Positions 1 through 6,221 of a stretch of DNA of 6,430 bases are shown here, one piece after another. How positions within the stretch are numbered: the first letter of the stretch is position 1; each line of letters starts with the position of its first letter. Below the pieces are notes generated by a model. The model ran no database searches. It was not told where the DNA came from and saw only the letters and a program-made list of their open reading frames with translations. Made by a program: the position numbers and the translations under genes. Source of the DNA: an uncultured Lentisphaeria bacterium (lineage in GTDB: Bacteria; Verrucomicrobiota; Lentisphaeria; Victivallales; Victivallaceae); assembly GCA_949298665.1 (NCBI GenBank), contig CASFXO010000431.1:1-6430 (forward strand), given 5' to 3'.

Positions 1-1
1 G

Positions 2-247
2 CTGACCGATCTGGGCGAAGGCCGCTCGATGGGCGAAGTGATCGAGGAATTCTACGTGGCGCTGATGCGGAGCGTCAGCGAAGTGGCGTCGAGCGAACTG
101 CTGAAGGCGACGGGCGAGGGACTGAAGAAGCTCGGGGACGACGTCGGTCAGGCGGGAGCCGATCTGGGTAAATCCCTGAACAAGACCGGCGACGATCTCG
201 GGAAGGACGTGAACAAGGCGGTGGACAAACTCAAACAGTTGTTCTGA
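2..247 (+). CDS. Unidentified protein, C-terminal part (5' end outside window)
   Basis: The reading frame is open from the left edge (codons from base 2) to TGA at 245-247. The ATG at base 29 is therefore probably internal, and about 81 C-terminal residues are visible. The first stretch (LTDLGEGRSMGEVIEEFYVA...) reads like the end of a folded domain with a helix. From L24 (counting from the internal ATG) the rest is four consecutive 11-residue units, each starting with Leu and rich in Gly, Lys and Asp, then a short LKQLF end. This pattern predicts an amphipathic or extended helix that may bind a surface or self-associate. No membrane segment or catalytic motif is visible. An intrinsic terminator follows 17 bases after the stop, so this gene ends its own transcript and is not part of the leuS operon. 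The family is not recognised. Large AsmA-like envelope proteins can end in a vaguely similar way, but that is only a guess. The coding call is solid; the function is unknown. Confidence 0.75.
   Translation: MTDLGEGRSMGEVIEEFYVALMRSVSEVASSELLKATGEGLKKLGDDVGQAGADLGKSLNKTGDDLGKDVNKAVDKLKQLF
98..229 (+). repeat. Four in-frame hendecad (11-residue) repeats
   Basis: Translated in frame, bases 98-130, 131-163, 164-196 and 197-229 give LLKATGEGLKK, LGDDVGQAGAD, LGKSLNKTGDD and LGKDVNKAVDK. Units 2 to 4 share LG at positions 1-2, a hydrophobic residue at position 5 in every case, and charged residues at the end. Units 3 and 4 share L-G-K-x-x-N-K-x-x-D. The repetition is at protein level; the 33-base DNA units have diverged. 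Hendecad periodicity fits amphipathic 11/3 helices, as in some lipid-surface proteins and right-handed coiled coils. Confidence 0.65.
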
Positions 248-264
248 CCCGTTCCGTTTGTGCG

Positions 265-301
265 CATGCGGCCGGGAGGGGACCGGCCGCATGTTTGTTT
301 T
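265..301 (+). terminator. Rho-independent terminator after the first gene
   Basis: CATGCGGCCGG at 265-275 pairs perfectly with CCGGCCGCATG at 283-293 (11 bp, 7-base loop). It is followed at once by TTTGTTTT (294-301). The hairpin lies 17 bases after the upstream stop codon and before the leuS promoter region, the expected place for an intrinsic terminator separating two transcription units. Confidence 0.88.
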
Positions 302-330
302 CGACATTGGTGTTTTTATTCCATAATAAT
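301..330 (+). promoter_or_regulatory. Candidate leuS promoter in AT-rich strip
   Basis: TCGACA at 301-306 matches the -35 consensus TTGACA at five of six positions. AATAAT at 325-330 matches TATAAT at five of six with an 18-base spacer; the overlapping CATAAT at 322-327 would leave 15. The strip is strikingly AT-rich for this genome and sits between the terminator and leuS, so a promoter is expected here. The exact hexamers are uncertain. The roughly 50-base leader between the terminator and the ATG is too short for a T-box or similar riboswitch. Confidence 0.45.
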
Positions 331-352
331 CATATAAAGTCAGGGATTTTTT

Positions 353-2911
353 ATGGCATCGGAGTATGATTTTACCGCGATAGAAAAGAAGTGGCAGGAC
401 TTCTGGGAACAAAACCGGACGTTCCGCGCCGAGGACCGGTTCGACCGGCCGAAATATTATGTACTGGATATGTTTCCGTATCCCAGCGGGGCAGGATTGC
501 ATGTCGGCCATCCGGAAGGCTATACTGCGACGGACATCATCGCCCGCTACAAGCGCATGTGCGGCTTCAACGTGCTGCATCCGATGGGCTGGGACGCCTT
601 CGGGCTGCCGGCGGAACAGTACGCCGTGGAGACCGGCACGCACCCGGCGATCACGACGGAGAAGAACATCAATAAATTCCGCCAGCAGATCAAGGCGCTC
701 GGCTTCAGCTACGACTGGGACCGGGAAATCAATACCACCGATCCGGCGTATTTCAAATGGACGCAATGGATCTTCGCGCAGCTGCACCGCAAAGGCCTGG
801 CCTATCTTGACGAAGTCGCGGTGAACTGGTGCCCCGCGCTCGGCACGGTGCTCGCCAATGAGGAAGTGATCGACGGCCGCAGCGAACGCGGCAATCACCC
901 GGTGTACCGCAAGCCGATGAAACAGTGGATGCTGAAGATCACCGAATACGCCGAACGGCTGCTCAACGATCTGGACGAGCTGGACTGGCCGGAAGGCATC
1001 AAGGAGATGCAGCGCAACTGGATCGGGAAATCCACCGGCGCCGAAGTGGTTTTCGAAACCGACTGCGGCCAGTCGGTCACCGTTTACACCACCCGCCCGG
1101 ACACCCTGTTCGGCGCCACCTACATGGTGCTGGCGCCCGAACATCCGCTGGTCGATGCGCTGACCCGTCCGGAACGCCGCGCCGCGGTGCACGCCTACCG
1201 GGAGGCCGCCGCCCGCAAGAACGATCTGGACCGGACCGAGCTCGCCACCGAAAAGACCGGCGAATTCACCGGCGCCTACGCCGTCAACCCGGTCAACGGC
1301 GAAAAGATTCCGATCTGGATTGCCGATTACGTGCTGATCAGCTACGGCACCGGCGCGATCATGGCGGTGCCGGCGCACGATACGCGGGACTTCGAATTCG
1401 CTCAGAAAGTCGGGCTGCCGGTGCGCTGCATCATCGAACCGGATCCGGCGCAGGCCGCCGCGGAAAAGGTGGACGTCGCCGCCGTGCTGGCCGGCAAGGC
1501 CTGCTGGACCGGCGAAGGCCGCCTGATCAATTCCGCCAACGGGGACGGGCTGAATCTCAACGGCATGACCGTGGCCCAGTCCAAACCGGCCGCGACGGAA
1601 TATCTCGCCGCCCGTGGTCGCGGCCGTGCCGCGGTCAAGTACAAATTGCGCGACTGGCTGTTCAGCCGCCAGCGTTACTGGGGGGAACCGTTCCCGATCA
1701 TTCATTATGAGGACGGCTCCATCGAACTGGTCAACGATTCGGAATTGCCGGTGCTGCCGCCGGAAATGGACGACTACAAGCCCGCCGGTACCGGCGAATC
1801 CCCGCTGGCCAGAGCGGAGGAATGGCTGAATTACACCGACCCGAAGACCGGCCGCAAAGGCCGTCGGGAAACCAACACCATGCCGCAGTGGGCGGGGTCG
1901 TGCTGGTATTATCTGCGTTACATCGACCCGCACAATCCGGACGCGCCCTGGGACCCGGCCAAGGAAAAATACTGGATGCCGGTGGACCTGTACGTCGGCG
2001 GGGCGGAGCACGCGGTGCTGCATCTGCTGTATGCGCGGTTCTGGCACAAGGTGCTGTTCGATCTCGGGCTGGTGTCGACGAAGGAGCCGTTCCGGAAACT
2101 GGTCAATCAGGGAATGATTCTGGGACTCTCCTACAAGGACGCGCGCGGGGTGCTGGTGCCGGCGGACCGGGTCGAACAGACTCTGTCCGGTCCGGTCAGC
2201 AGAGACACCGGAGAGCCGCTGACGGAATTCCCCGCGAAAATGTCCAAGTCTCTGCGCAATGTGGTCAACCCCGACGACGTGATCCGCGAGTACGGCGCCG
2301 ACAGCATGCGGCTGTATGAAATGTTCATGGGACCGCTGGAGGCCACCAAGCCGTGGAATACGCAGGGAGTGGAAGGCGTCCACCGGTTTTTGAAACGCTC
2401 GTTCCGGCTGATCGCCGACGCGCGGATCGTCGAACGGCCCTGCGACGCCGACGAGGCGCGTGTGATGCACGGTGCGATCAAGAAGGTAACCGGGGATCTG
2501 GAACAGTTCGGCTTCAACACTGCGATCAGCGCCCTGATGATTTACGTGAACGAGTTTGCCGCGCGGTCTGAAATGCCGCAGGAGGCGGCGGAGCAGTTCG
2601 TCAAGCTTCTGTCGGTATTCGCGCCGCACCTGGGCGAAGAACTCTGGCGGATGCTCGGCCACACGGACACCATCGCCTATGAACCCTGGCCGCAGTGGGA
2701 CGAAAACGCATTGAAGGTCAGTGAGGTTGAGATTCTCGTGCAGATTCTGGGCAAGCCCCGGGCCCGGCTGATGATGCCGGTGGGGGCGGACCGGGAACAG
2801 ATGGAACAACTGGCGCTGGCGGACGCCGGCGTGCAGGTGGCGCTGAATGGCCGGACCGTGCGCAAGGTGATCTGCGTGCCCGGACGGCTGGTGAATATTG
2901 TGGTCGGCTGA
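353..2911 (+). CDS. leuS: Leucyl-tRNA synthetase (LeuRS), class Ia, zinc-ligand-less type
   Basis: This cytoplasmic enzyme joins leucine to tRNA-Leu using ATP and hydrolyses mischarged tRNA. It has 852 residues, a normal family length. The Rossmann catalytic core carries the HIGH motif as HVGH (residues 50-53), and KMSKS is at 629-633. The CP1 editing domain shows the threonine-rich TTRPDT (246-251) and the conserved editing aspartate in VPAHD (D343). WGEP, WAGSCWY and GGAEHAVLHLLYARFWHK follow in family order, then the anticodon-binding helical domain and a C-terminal module. In the zinc-domain region NWCPALGTVLANEEVIDG is followed by RSERG, so the Cys-x-x-Cys pair of E. coli is absent, as in Bacillus LeuRS. 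A roughly 35-residue insertion precedes KMSKS (leucine-specific region). The start is fixed by an in-frame TAA at 335-337 and a modest SD (AGGGA, 342-346). Probably it is the first gene of a unit reading into bioD. Confidence 0.98.
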   Translation: MASEYDFTAIEKKWQDFWEQNRTFRAEDRFDRPKYYVLDMFPYPSGAGLHVGHPEGYTATDIIARYKRMCGFNVLHPMGWDAFGLPAEQYAVETGTHPAITTEKNINKFRQQIKALGFSYDWDREINTTDPAYFKWTQWIFAQLHRKGLAYLDEVAVNWCPALGTVLANEEVIDGRSERGNHPVYRKPMKQWMLKITEYAERLLNDLDELDWPEGIKEMQRNWIGKSTGAEVVFETDCGQSVTVYTTRPDTLFGATYMVLAPEHPLVDALTRPERRAAVHAYREAAARKNDLDRTELATEKTGEFTGAYAVNPVNGEKIPIWIADYVLISYGTGAIMAVPAHDTRDFEFAQKVGLPVRCIIEPDPAQAAAEKVDVAAVLAGKACWTGEGRLINSANGDGLNLNGMTVAQSKPAATEYLAARGRGRAAVKYKLRDWLFSRQRYWGEPFPIIHYEDGSIELVNDSELPVLPPEMDDYKPAGTGESPLARAEEWLNYTDPKTGRKGRRETNTMPQWAGSCWYYLRYIDPHNPDAPWDPAKEKYWMPVDLYVGGAEHAVLHLLYARFWHKVLFDLGLVSTKEPFRKLVNQGMILGLSYKDARGVLVPADRVEQTLSGPVSRDTGEPLTEFPAKMSKSLRNVVNPDDVIREYGADSMRLYEMFMGPLEATKPWNTQGVEGVHRFLKRSFRLIADARIVERPCDADEARVMHGAIKKVTGDLEQFGFNTAISALMIYVNEFAARSEMPQEAAEQFVKLLSVFAPHLGEELWRMLGHTDTIAYEPWPQWDENALKVSEVEILVQILGKPRARLMMPVGADREQMEQLALADAGVQVALNGRTVRKVICVPGRLVNIVVG

Positions 2912-2947
2912 TGGAACTTGCCGGTCGCCCCGGCGCAGGAAGGCCCC

Positions 2948-2972
2948 GGAAGGAGGAGGGGAAGGAAAGGAA
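2948..2972 (+). promoter_or_regulatory. Purine-only SD tract that sets the bioD start
   Basis: Twenty-five consecutive purines contain AAGGAGG (2950-2956) and a second SD-like AAAGGAA (2966-2972), 8 bases before the ATG at 2981. This supports translation from 2981 rather than from the in-frame TTG at 2918. The first SD core is too far from the ATG for ideal spacing, so the second is likely the working site. Confidence 0.65.
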
Positions 2973-2980
2973 CCGTTTTC

Positions 2981-3673
2981 ATGGTATATTTCGTAACCGG
3001 GATTGATACCGGAATCGGCAAGACTTTTGCCACCGGGATGATGGCCCGTTACCTGCATGCGCGCGGGTTCCGGGTGATTACTCAGAAGCTGGTGCAGACC
3101 GGCAACGTCGGCTATTCTGAAGATCTGGACATGCACCGTCGGCTGATGGGGACCGGACCGCTGCCGGAAGACGAAGAGGGCTGGACCCGGCCGGCGATTT
3201 TTTCGTTCCCGGCCTCGCCGCATCTGGCGGCGGAGCTGGACGGGCGGACGGTGGATCTGGAAGCGATTGCCGATGCGACCCGGCGTCTGGCGGAACGCTA
3301 TGAATATGTACTGGTCGAAGGCGCCGGCGGTCCCGCCGTGCCGTTGACGCGGGATCTGCTCACCATCGATTATGCGGCGGAAAAGATGTACCCGGTCATT
3401 CTGGTGACGTCCGGGCGTCTGGGCTCGATCAATCATACGCTGCTGGCACTGGAGGCGTTCGCCCGGCGCGGGATCCGGGTCTGCGGGCTGGTTTACAACC
3501 ATTCCGGCGACGAGGATCCGGTGATCGCGGCGGACACCCGCAGAGTCATGCTGGAGGCGCTGGCCGACTTCGGATATCCGGAAGTGCTGGTGGAAATTCC
3601 GGAGATCCGGGATCCCGACTGCTGTCCGACGCCGGACTGCGGTGCCCTGTTTGTGTCGGAGGAAAAACGATGA
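2981..3673 (+). CDS. bioD: Dethiobiotin synthetase (BioD)
   Basis: BioD closes the ureido ring of biotin: 7,8-diaminononanoate + CO2 + ATP gives dethiobiotin. The product from ATG 2981 is 230 residues, matching the usual 220-240. The P-loop is GIDTGIGKT (7-15, K14). KLVQTG (36-41) corresponds to the substrate/ATP-contacting KPVASG of E. coli, and SEDLDMHR (46-53) carries the metal-binding acidic region. VEGAGG begins at V112, with E113 in the place of the E. coli catalytic-site glutamate; LGSINH follows in family position. The longer frame from TTG 2918 is rejected because homology begins at VYFVTG and the SD lies before 2981. The C-terminus has three close cysteines (C214, C215, C220), unusual but outside the known catalytic motifs. 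The stop overlaps the bioA start (ATGA), so the next biotin enzyme is probably translationally coupled. Confidence 0.95.
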   Translation: MVYFVTGIDTGIGKTFATGMMARYLHARGFRVITQKLVQTGNVGYSEDLDMHRRLMGTGPLPEDEEGWTRPAIFSFPASPHLAAELDGRTVDLEAIADATRRLAERYEYVLVEGAGGPAVPLTRDLLTIDYAAEKMYPVILVTSGRLGSINHTLLALEAFARRGIRVCGLVYNHSGDEDPVIAADTRRVMLEALADFGYPEVLVEIPEIRDPDCCPTPDCGALFVSEEKR

Positions 3674-4962
3674 CGCCCGGCGAACTCTCCTCCCTGCTGG
3701 AATTTGACCGCCGTCATGTGTGGCACCCCTACGCCTCGGCGACGGAGCCGCCGCCGGTCAACTGCGCGGTCAAGGCGGCCGGAGCCGTTATCACGCTGGC
3801 CGACGGGACGGAGCTGATCGACGGGCTTTCTTCCTGGTGGTGTGTGGCGCACGGGCACAACCATCCGCGGCTGACGGCGGCGATCCGGGAGCAGCTGGAG
3901 GAATTCTGCCAGATCATGTTTGCGGGATTCACGCACGCACCGGCGGTGGAACTGTCCCGGCGGCTGCTGGCGGTGGTGCCGGAGGGAATGAGCCGGGTCT
4001 TTTTCGCAGACTCCGGATCGATTGCGGTGGAAGTGGCGGTCAAGATGGTGTTGCAATACCAGTTTTCCACCGGACACGGTTCCCGGACCCGGATGCTGAC
4101 CGTGCGTGGCGGTTATCACGGGGATACGGTGGGGACGATGGCGTTGAGCGATCCGGACGGCATGCATGGCTGTTTCGCGCATGTGCTGCCCCGGCATCTG
4201 TTTGCGCCGGTCCCGCCGGTCGCTTTTGACGCGGAGTGGGACGATGCGGCGCTGGCACCCGTGGCGGAACTATTGGAGCGGCACGAGAACGAGATTGCGG
4301 GGATGATACTCGAACCGATTTTTCAGGGGGCCGGGGGGATGCGTTTTTATCACCCGGCCTATCTGCGCGGTCTCCGGGAACTGTGCGACCGGCACGGGGT
4401 GCTGCTGGTGCTGGACGAGGTGGCGACCGGATTCGGGCGGACGGGGAAATTCTTTGCCGCGGAACATGCGGGCATTTCTCCGGACATCATGTGCGTCGGC
4501 AAGGCGTTGACGGGGGGGACGGTGACATTGGCTGCGACCCTGTGCAACGAACGGGTGGCGACGGGGATTTCCGAAGGGGCGCCGGGGCGGCTGATGCATG
4601 GCCCCACGTTCATGGCCAATCCGCTGGCCTGTGCCGCCGGTTGCGCCTCGCTGTCGCTGTTTGAGGAATACGACTGGGCGGCGCAGGTCCGGGGTATCGA
4701 AAGACAGCTGCGCCGGGAGCTGGCGCCGGCCGTTTCACTGCCGGGAGTAACGGAGGTCCGGGTGCTGGGGGCGGTCGGTGTGATTGAACTGAAACAGGCG
4801 GTGTCTCCGGGAGCATTGATGCCGTTTCTGCTCCGGGAAGGCGTCTGGCTACGGCCGATCGGACGTTATTTATACACCATGCCGCCCTTTGTGATCAACG
4901 CTGCGGAATTGAGCCGGATCACCGACGTCATGGTGCGGATCGCCGCGGGCGAGGGGTTGTAA
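3670..4962 (+). CDS. bioA: Adenosylmethionine-8-amino-7-oxononanoate aminotransferase (BioA)
   Basis: BioA is a PLP-dependent aminotransferase that makes 7,8-diaminononanoate from 8-amino-7-oxononanoate, with S-adenosylmethionine as amino donor; its product is the BioD substrate. The 430 residues align along their length with E. coli BioA: WHPY near the N-terminus, SSWW (54-57; substrate-site Trp), GYHGDT (Y149, PLP stacking), DEVATGFGRTG (D249, pyridine nitrogen), GKALTGG (K278, Schiff-base lysine), HGPTFM (T313) and VWLRP (R395, carboxylate binding). All key residues are present, so it should be active and of the SAM-using type rather than lysine-using BioK. GGAGGA at 3658-3663 is a good SD six bases before the ATG, and the ATG shares four bases with the bioD stop. 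Generic class-III aminotransferase annotation is the only alternative and is unlikely given the SSWW and GPTFM motifs. Confidence 0.97.
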   Translation: MTPGELSSLLEFDRRHVWHPYASATEPPPVNCAVKAAGAVITLADGTELIDGLSSWWCVAHGHNHPRLTAAIREQLEEFCQIMFAGFTHAPAVELSRRLLAVVPEGMSRVFFADSGSIAVEVAVKMVLQYQFSTGHGSRTRMLTVRGGYHGDTVGTMALSDPDGMHGCFAHVLPRHLFAPVPPVAFDAEWDDAALAPVAELLERHENEIAGMILEPIFQGAGGMRFYHPAYLRGLRELCDRHGVLLVLDEVATGFGRTGKFFAAEHAGISPDIMCVGKALTGGTVTLAATLCNERVATGISEGAPGRLMHGPTFMANPLACAAGCASLSLFEEYDWAAQVRGIERQLRRELAPAVSLPGVTEVRVLGAVGVIELKQAVSPGALMPFLLREGVWLRPIGRYLYTMPPFVINAAELSRITDVMVRIAAGEGL

Positions 4963-4985
4963 AAACGGGATTGCGCATGTATATT
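4957..4985 (+). promoter_or_regulatory. Candidate internal promoter for the cysteine desulfurase gene
   Basis: TTGTAA (4957-4962, four of six to TTGACA) and TATATT (4980-4985, five of six to TATAAT) are separated by exactly 17 bases. The -35 box is formed by the last Leu codon and stop codon of bioA. A transcript from here would start near 4992, about 40 bases before the ATG. AT-rich hexamers are scarce in this GC-rich DNA, which raises the likelihood, but there is no independent evidence. Confidence 0.38.
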
Positions 4986-5030
4986 TTCCTTGATGCCCGC
5001 GCAGAGACGGGCTCAGGCAGGTGATGAAAA

Positions 5031-6221
5031 ATGGATCAGGTCATTTATTTTGACAATAACGCCACGACCCGGGTGGATCCCGCGGTGTTCGAGGCGATGC
5101 GGCCGTATTTCTGCGAACGCTACGGGAATGCTTCGAGCATTCACCGTTTCGGAGGCAGCATCGCCGCGGAGGTGGAGGAGGCCCGGCGCCGGGTGGCACG
5201 GCTGCTGGGGGCTTCGTTCCGGGACAAGGATGATCACGCCACGGAAATCATTTTCACCAGCGGCGGAACCGAAGGAGACAATGCCGCGCTGGCGGCGTCG
5301 ACCGCCGCCCGCCCGGACCGACGGCGGATCGTGACGACGCAGGTGGAGCATCCGGCGATTCTGACCACGGTGCGGGAATATGAACGGCGCGGATACGAAG
5401 TCGTGTTGATTCCGGTGGATGAACGCGGACGGCTCGACATGGAGTTTGCGGAGCGCGCGGTCAATGACGATACCGCGGTGCTGTCGGTCATGTGGGCGAA
5501 TAACGAAATCGGAAATCTTTACGATGTGGCCGCGTTCGCCAGAATGGCGCACCGGCACGGGGCTTTGTTCCACACCGACGCGGTGCAGGCGGCGGGCAAG
5601 GTGCCGATCAATCTGGAAGAAAACGAGATCGACATGCTGTCGATTTCCGGGCACAAGCTGCATGCGGCCAAGGGGATCGGTGCCATGTTCGTGCGGCGCG
5701 GCGTCCGGTTCCGGCCGCTGATCACCGGAGGCCATCAGGAGCGCGGACGACGCGGCGGGACCGAGAATGTTCCCGGCATCATCGGGCTGGGGTGCGCCTG
5801 CGAGCTGGCGTGCGCAGGGCTGGAGACGGAACGGAAGCAACTGACGTTCCTGCGGGATCGGCTGGAGGCCGGGATCGCGGAGCGGGTGCCGGCGGTCCGG
5901 TTGAATGGAGACCATGAATCGCGTCTGCCGAATACGGCGTCGATCAGTTTTGACTGTATCGAAGGGGAGGCGATTCTGTCGTTGCTGGACCGGTACGGGA
6001 TCTGCGCGTCTTCCGGCAGCGCCTGCACGACGGGGAGTCTGGAGCCGTCCCATGTGTTGCGGGCGATGGGAGTACCGTATATCGCGGCGCATGGAACCAT
6101 TCGCTTCAGTCTTTCCAAATTCAATACGGTGGAAGAAGTGGATCGAACCATCGAGGTGCTGCCGCCGATCATTGCGACTCTGCGTGCCATGTCGCCTTTC
6201 TGGAAAGGCGGGGGGCGATGA
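5031..6221 (+). CDS. nifS: Cysteine desulfurase, NifS/IscS family (group I, NifS-like)
   Basis: This PLP enzyme converts L-cysteine to alanine and a protein-bound persulfide that feeds Fe-S cluster assembly or thio-cofactor synthesis. It has 396 residues. DNNATTRVD starts at D8; the TSGGTEGDN loop, VEHPA, MWANNEIG and HTDAVQAAGK follow in family order. SGHKLHAAKG holds the PLP lysine (K209), GGHQERGRRGGTEN is intact, and SSGSACTTGSLEPSH carries the catalytic cysteine (C332) in the long mobile loop typical of group I. The K-to-C distance of 123 equals that of Azotobacter NifS (K202, C325); the offset comes from one extra N-terminal residue and about six extra residues before EIIFTSGG. Detailed similarity is closer to NifS than to E. 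coli IscS, but no other nif or isc gene is visible, so general sulfur supply is as likely as nitrogenase maturation. The start is fixed by an in-frame TGA at 5025-5027; AGGTGA (5019-5024) is the SD. The stop overlaps the next gene (ATGA). Confidence 0.95.
   Translation: MDQVIYFDNNATTRVDPAVFEAMRPYFCERYGNASSIHRFGGSIAAEVEEARRRVARLLGASFRDKDDHATEIIFTSGGTEGDNAALAASTAARPDRRRIVTTQVEHPAILTTVREYERRGYEVVLIPVDERGRLDMEFAERAVNDDTAVLSVMWANNEIGNLYDVAAFARMAHRHGALFHTDAVQAAGKVPINLEENEIDMLSISGHKLHAAKGIGAMFVRRGVRFRPLITGGHQERGRRGGTENVPGIIGLGCACELACAGLETERKQLTFLRDRLEAGIAERVPAVRLNGDHESRLPNTASISFDCIEGEAILSLLDRYGICASSGSACTTGSLEPSHVLRAMGVPYIAAHGTIRFSLSKFNTVEEVDRTIEVLPPIIATLRAMSPFWKGGGR

Noticed and set aside
294..352. 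T-box or other riboswitch controlling leuS
   Set aside because: The leader is far shorter than a T-box, and no T-box consensus or antiterminator structure is seen.
925..1710. 261-codon + strand frame inside leuS
   Set aside because: It is an alternative frame of leuS, extremely rich in Arg and Gly with no motif.
2920..2934. Hairpin GCCGG...CCGGC after leuS as terminator
   Set aside because: Only 5 bp and followed by purines rather than T residues.
2918..2980. TTG start giving bioD 21 extra N-terminal residues
   Set aside because: The extra residues are encoded by the purine-rich SD tract. BioD homology and the SD both point to ATG 2981.
2911..3006. Short ORF overlapping the leuS stop (TGATG)
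   Set aside because: About 31 codons, very basic, overlapping the bioD start in another frame; no SD or similarity.
3493..4197. 234-codon minus-strand frame over bioD/bioA
   Set aside because: It is a shadow of two confirmed genes, with low-complexity composition and no recognisable domain.
4995..5012. Hairpin GCCCG...CGGGC before the cysteine desulfurase gene as terminator
   Set aside because: Only a 5-bp stem with an 8-base loop and no following T-tract.
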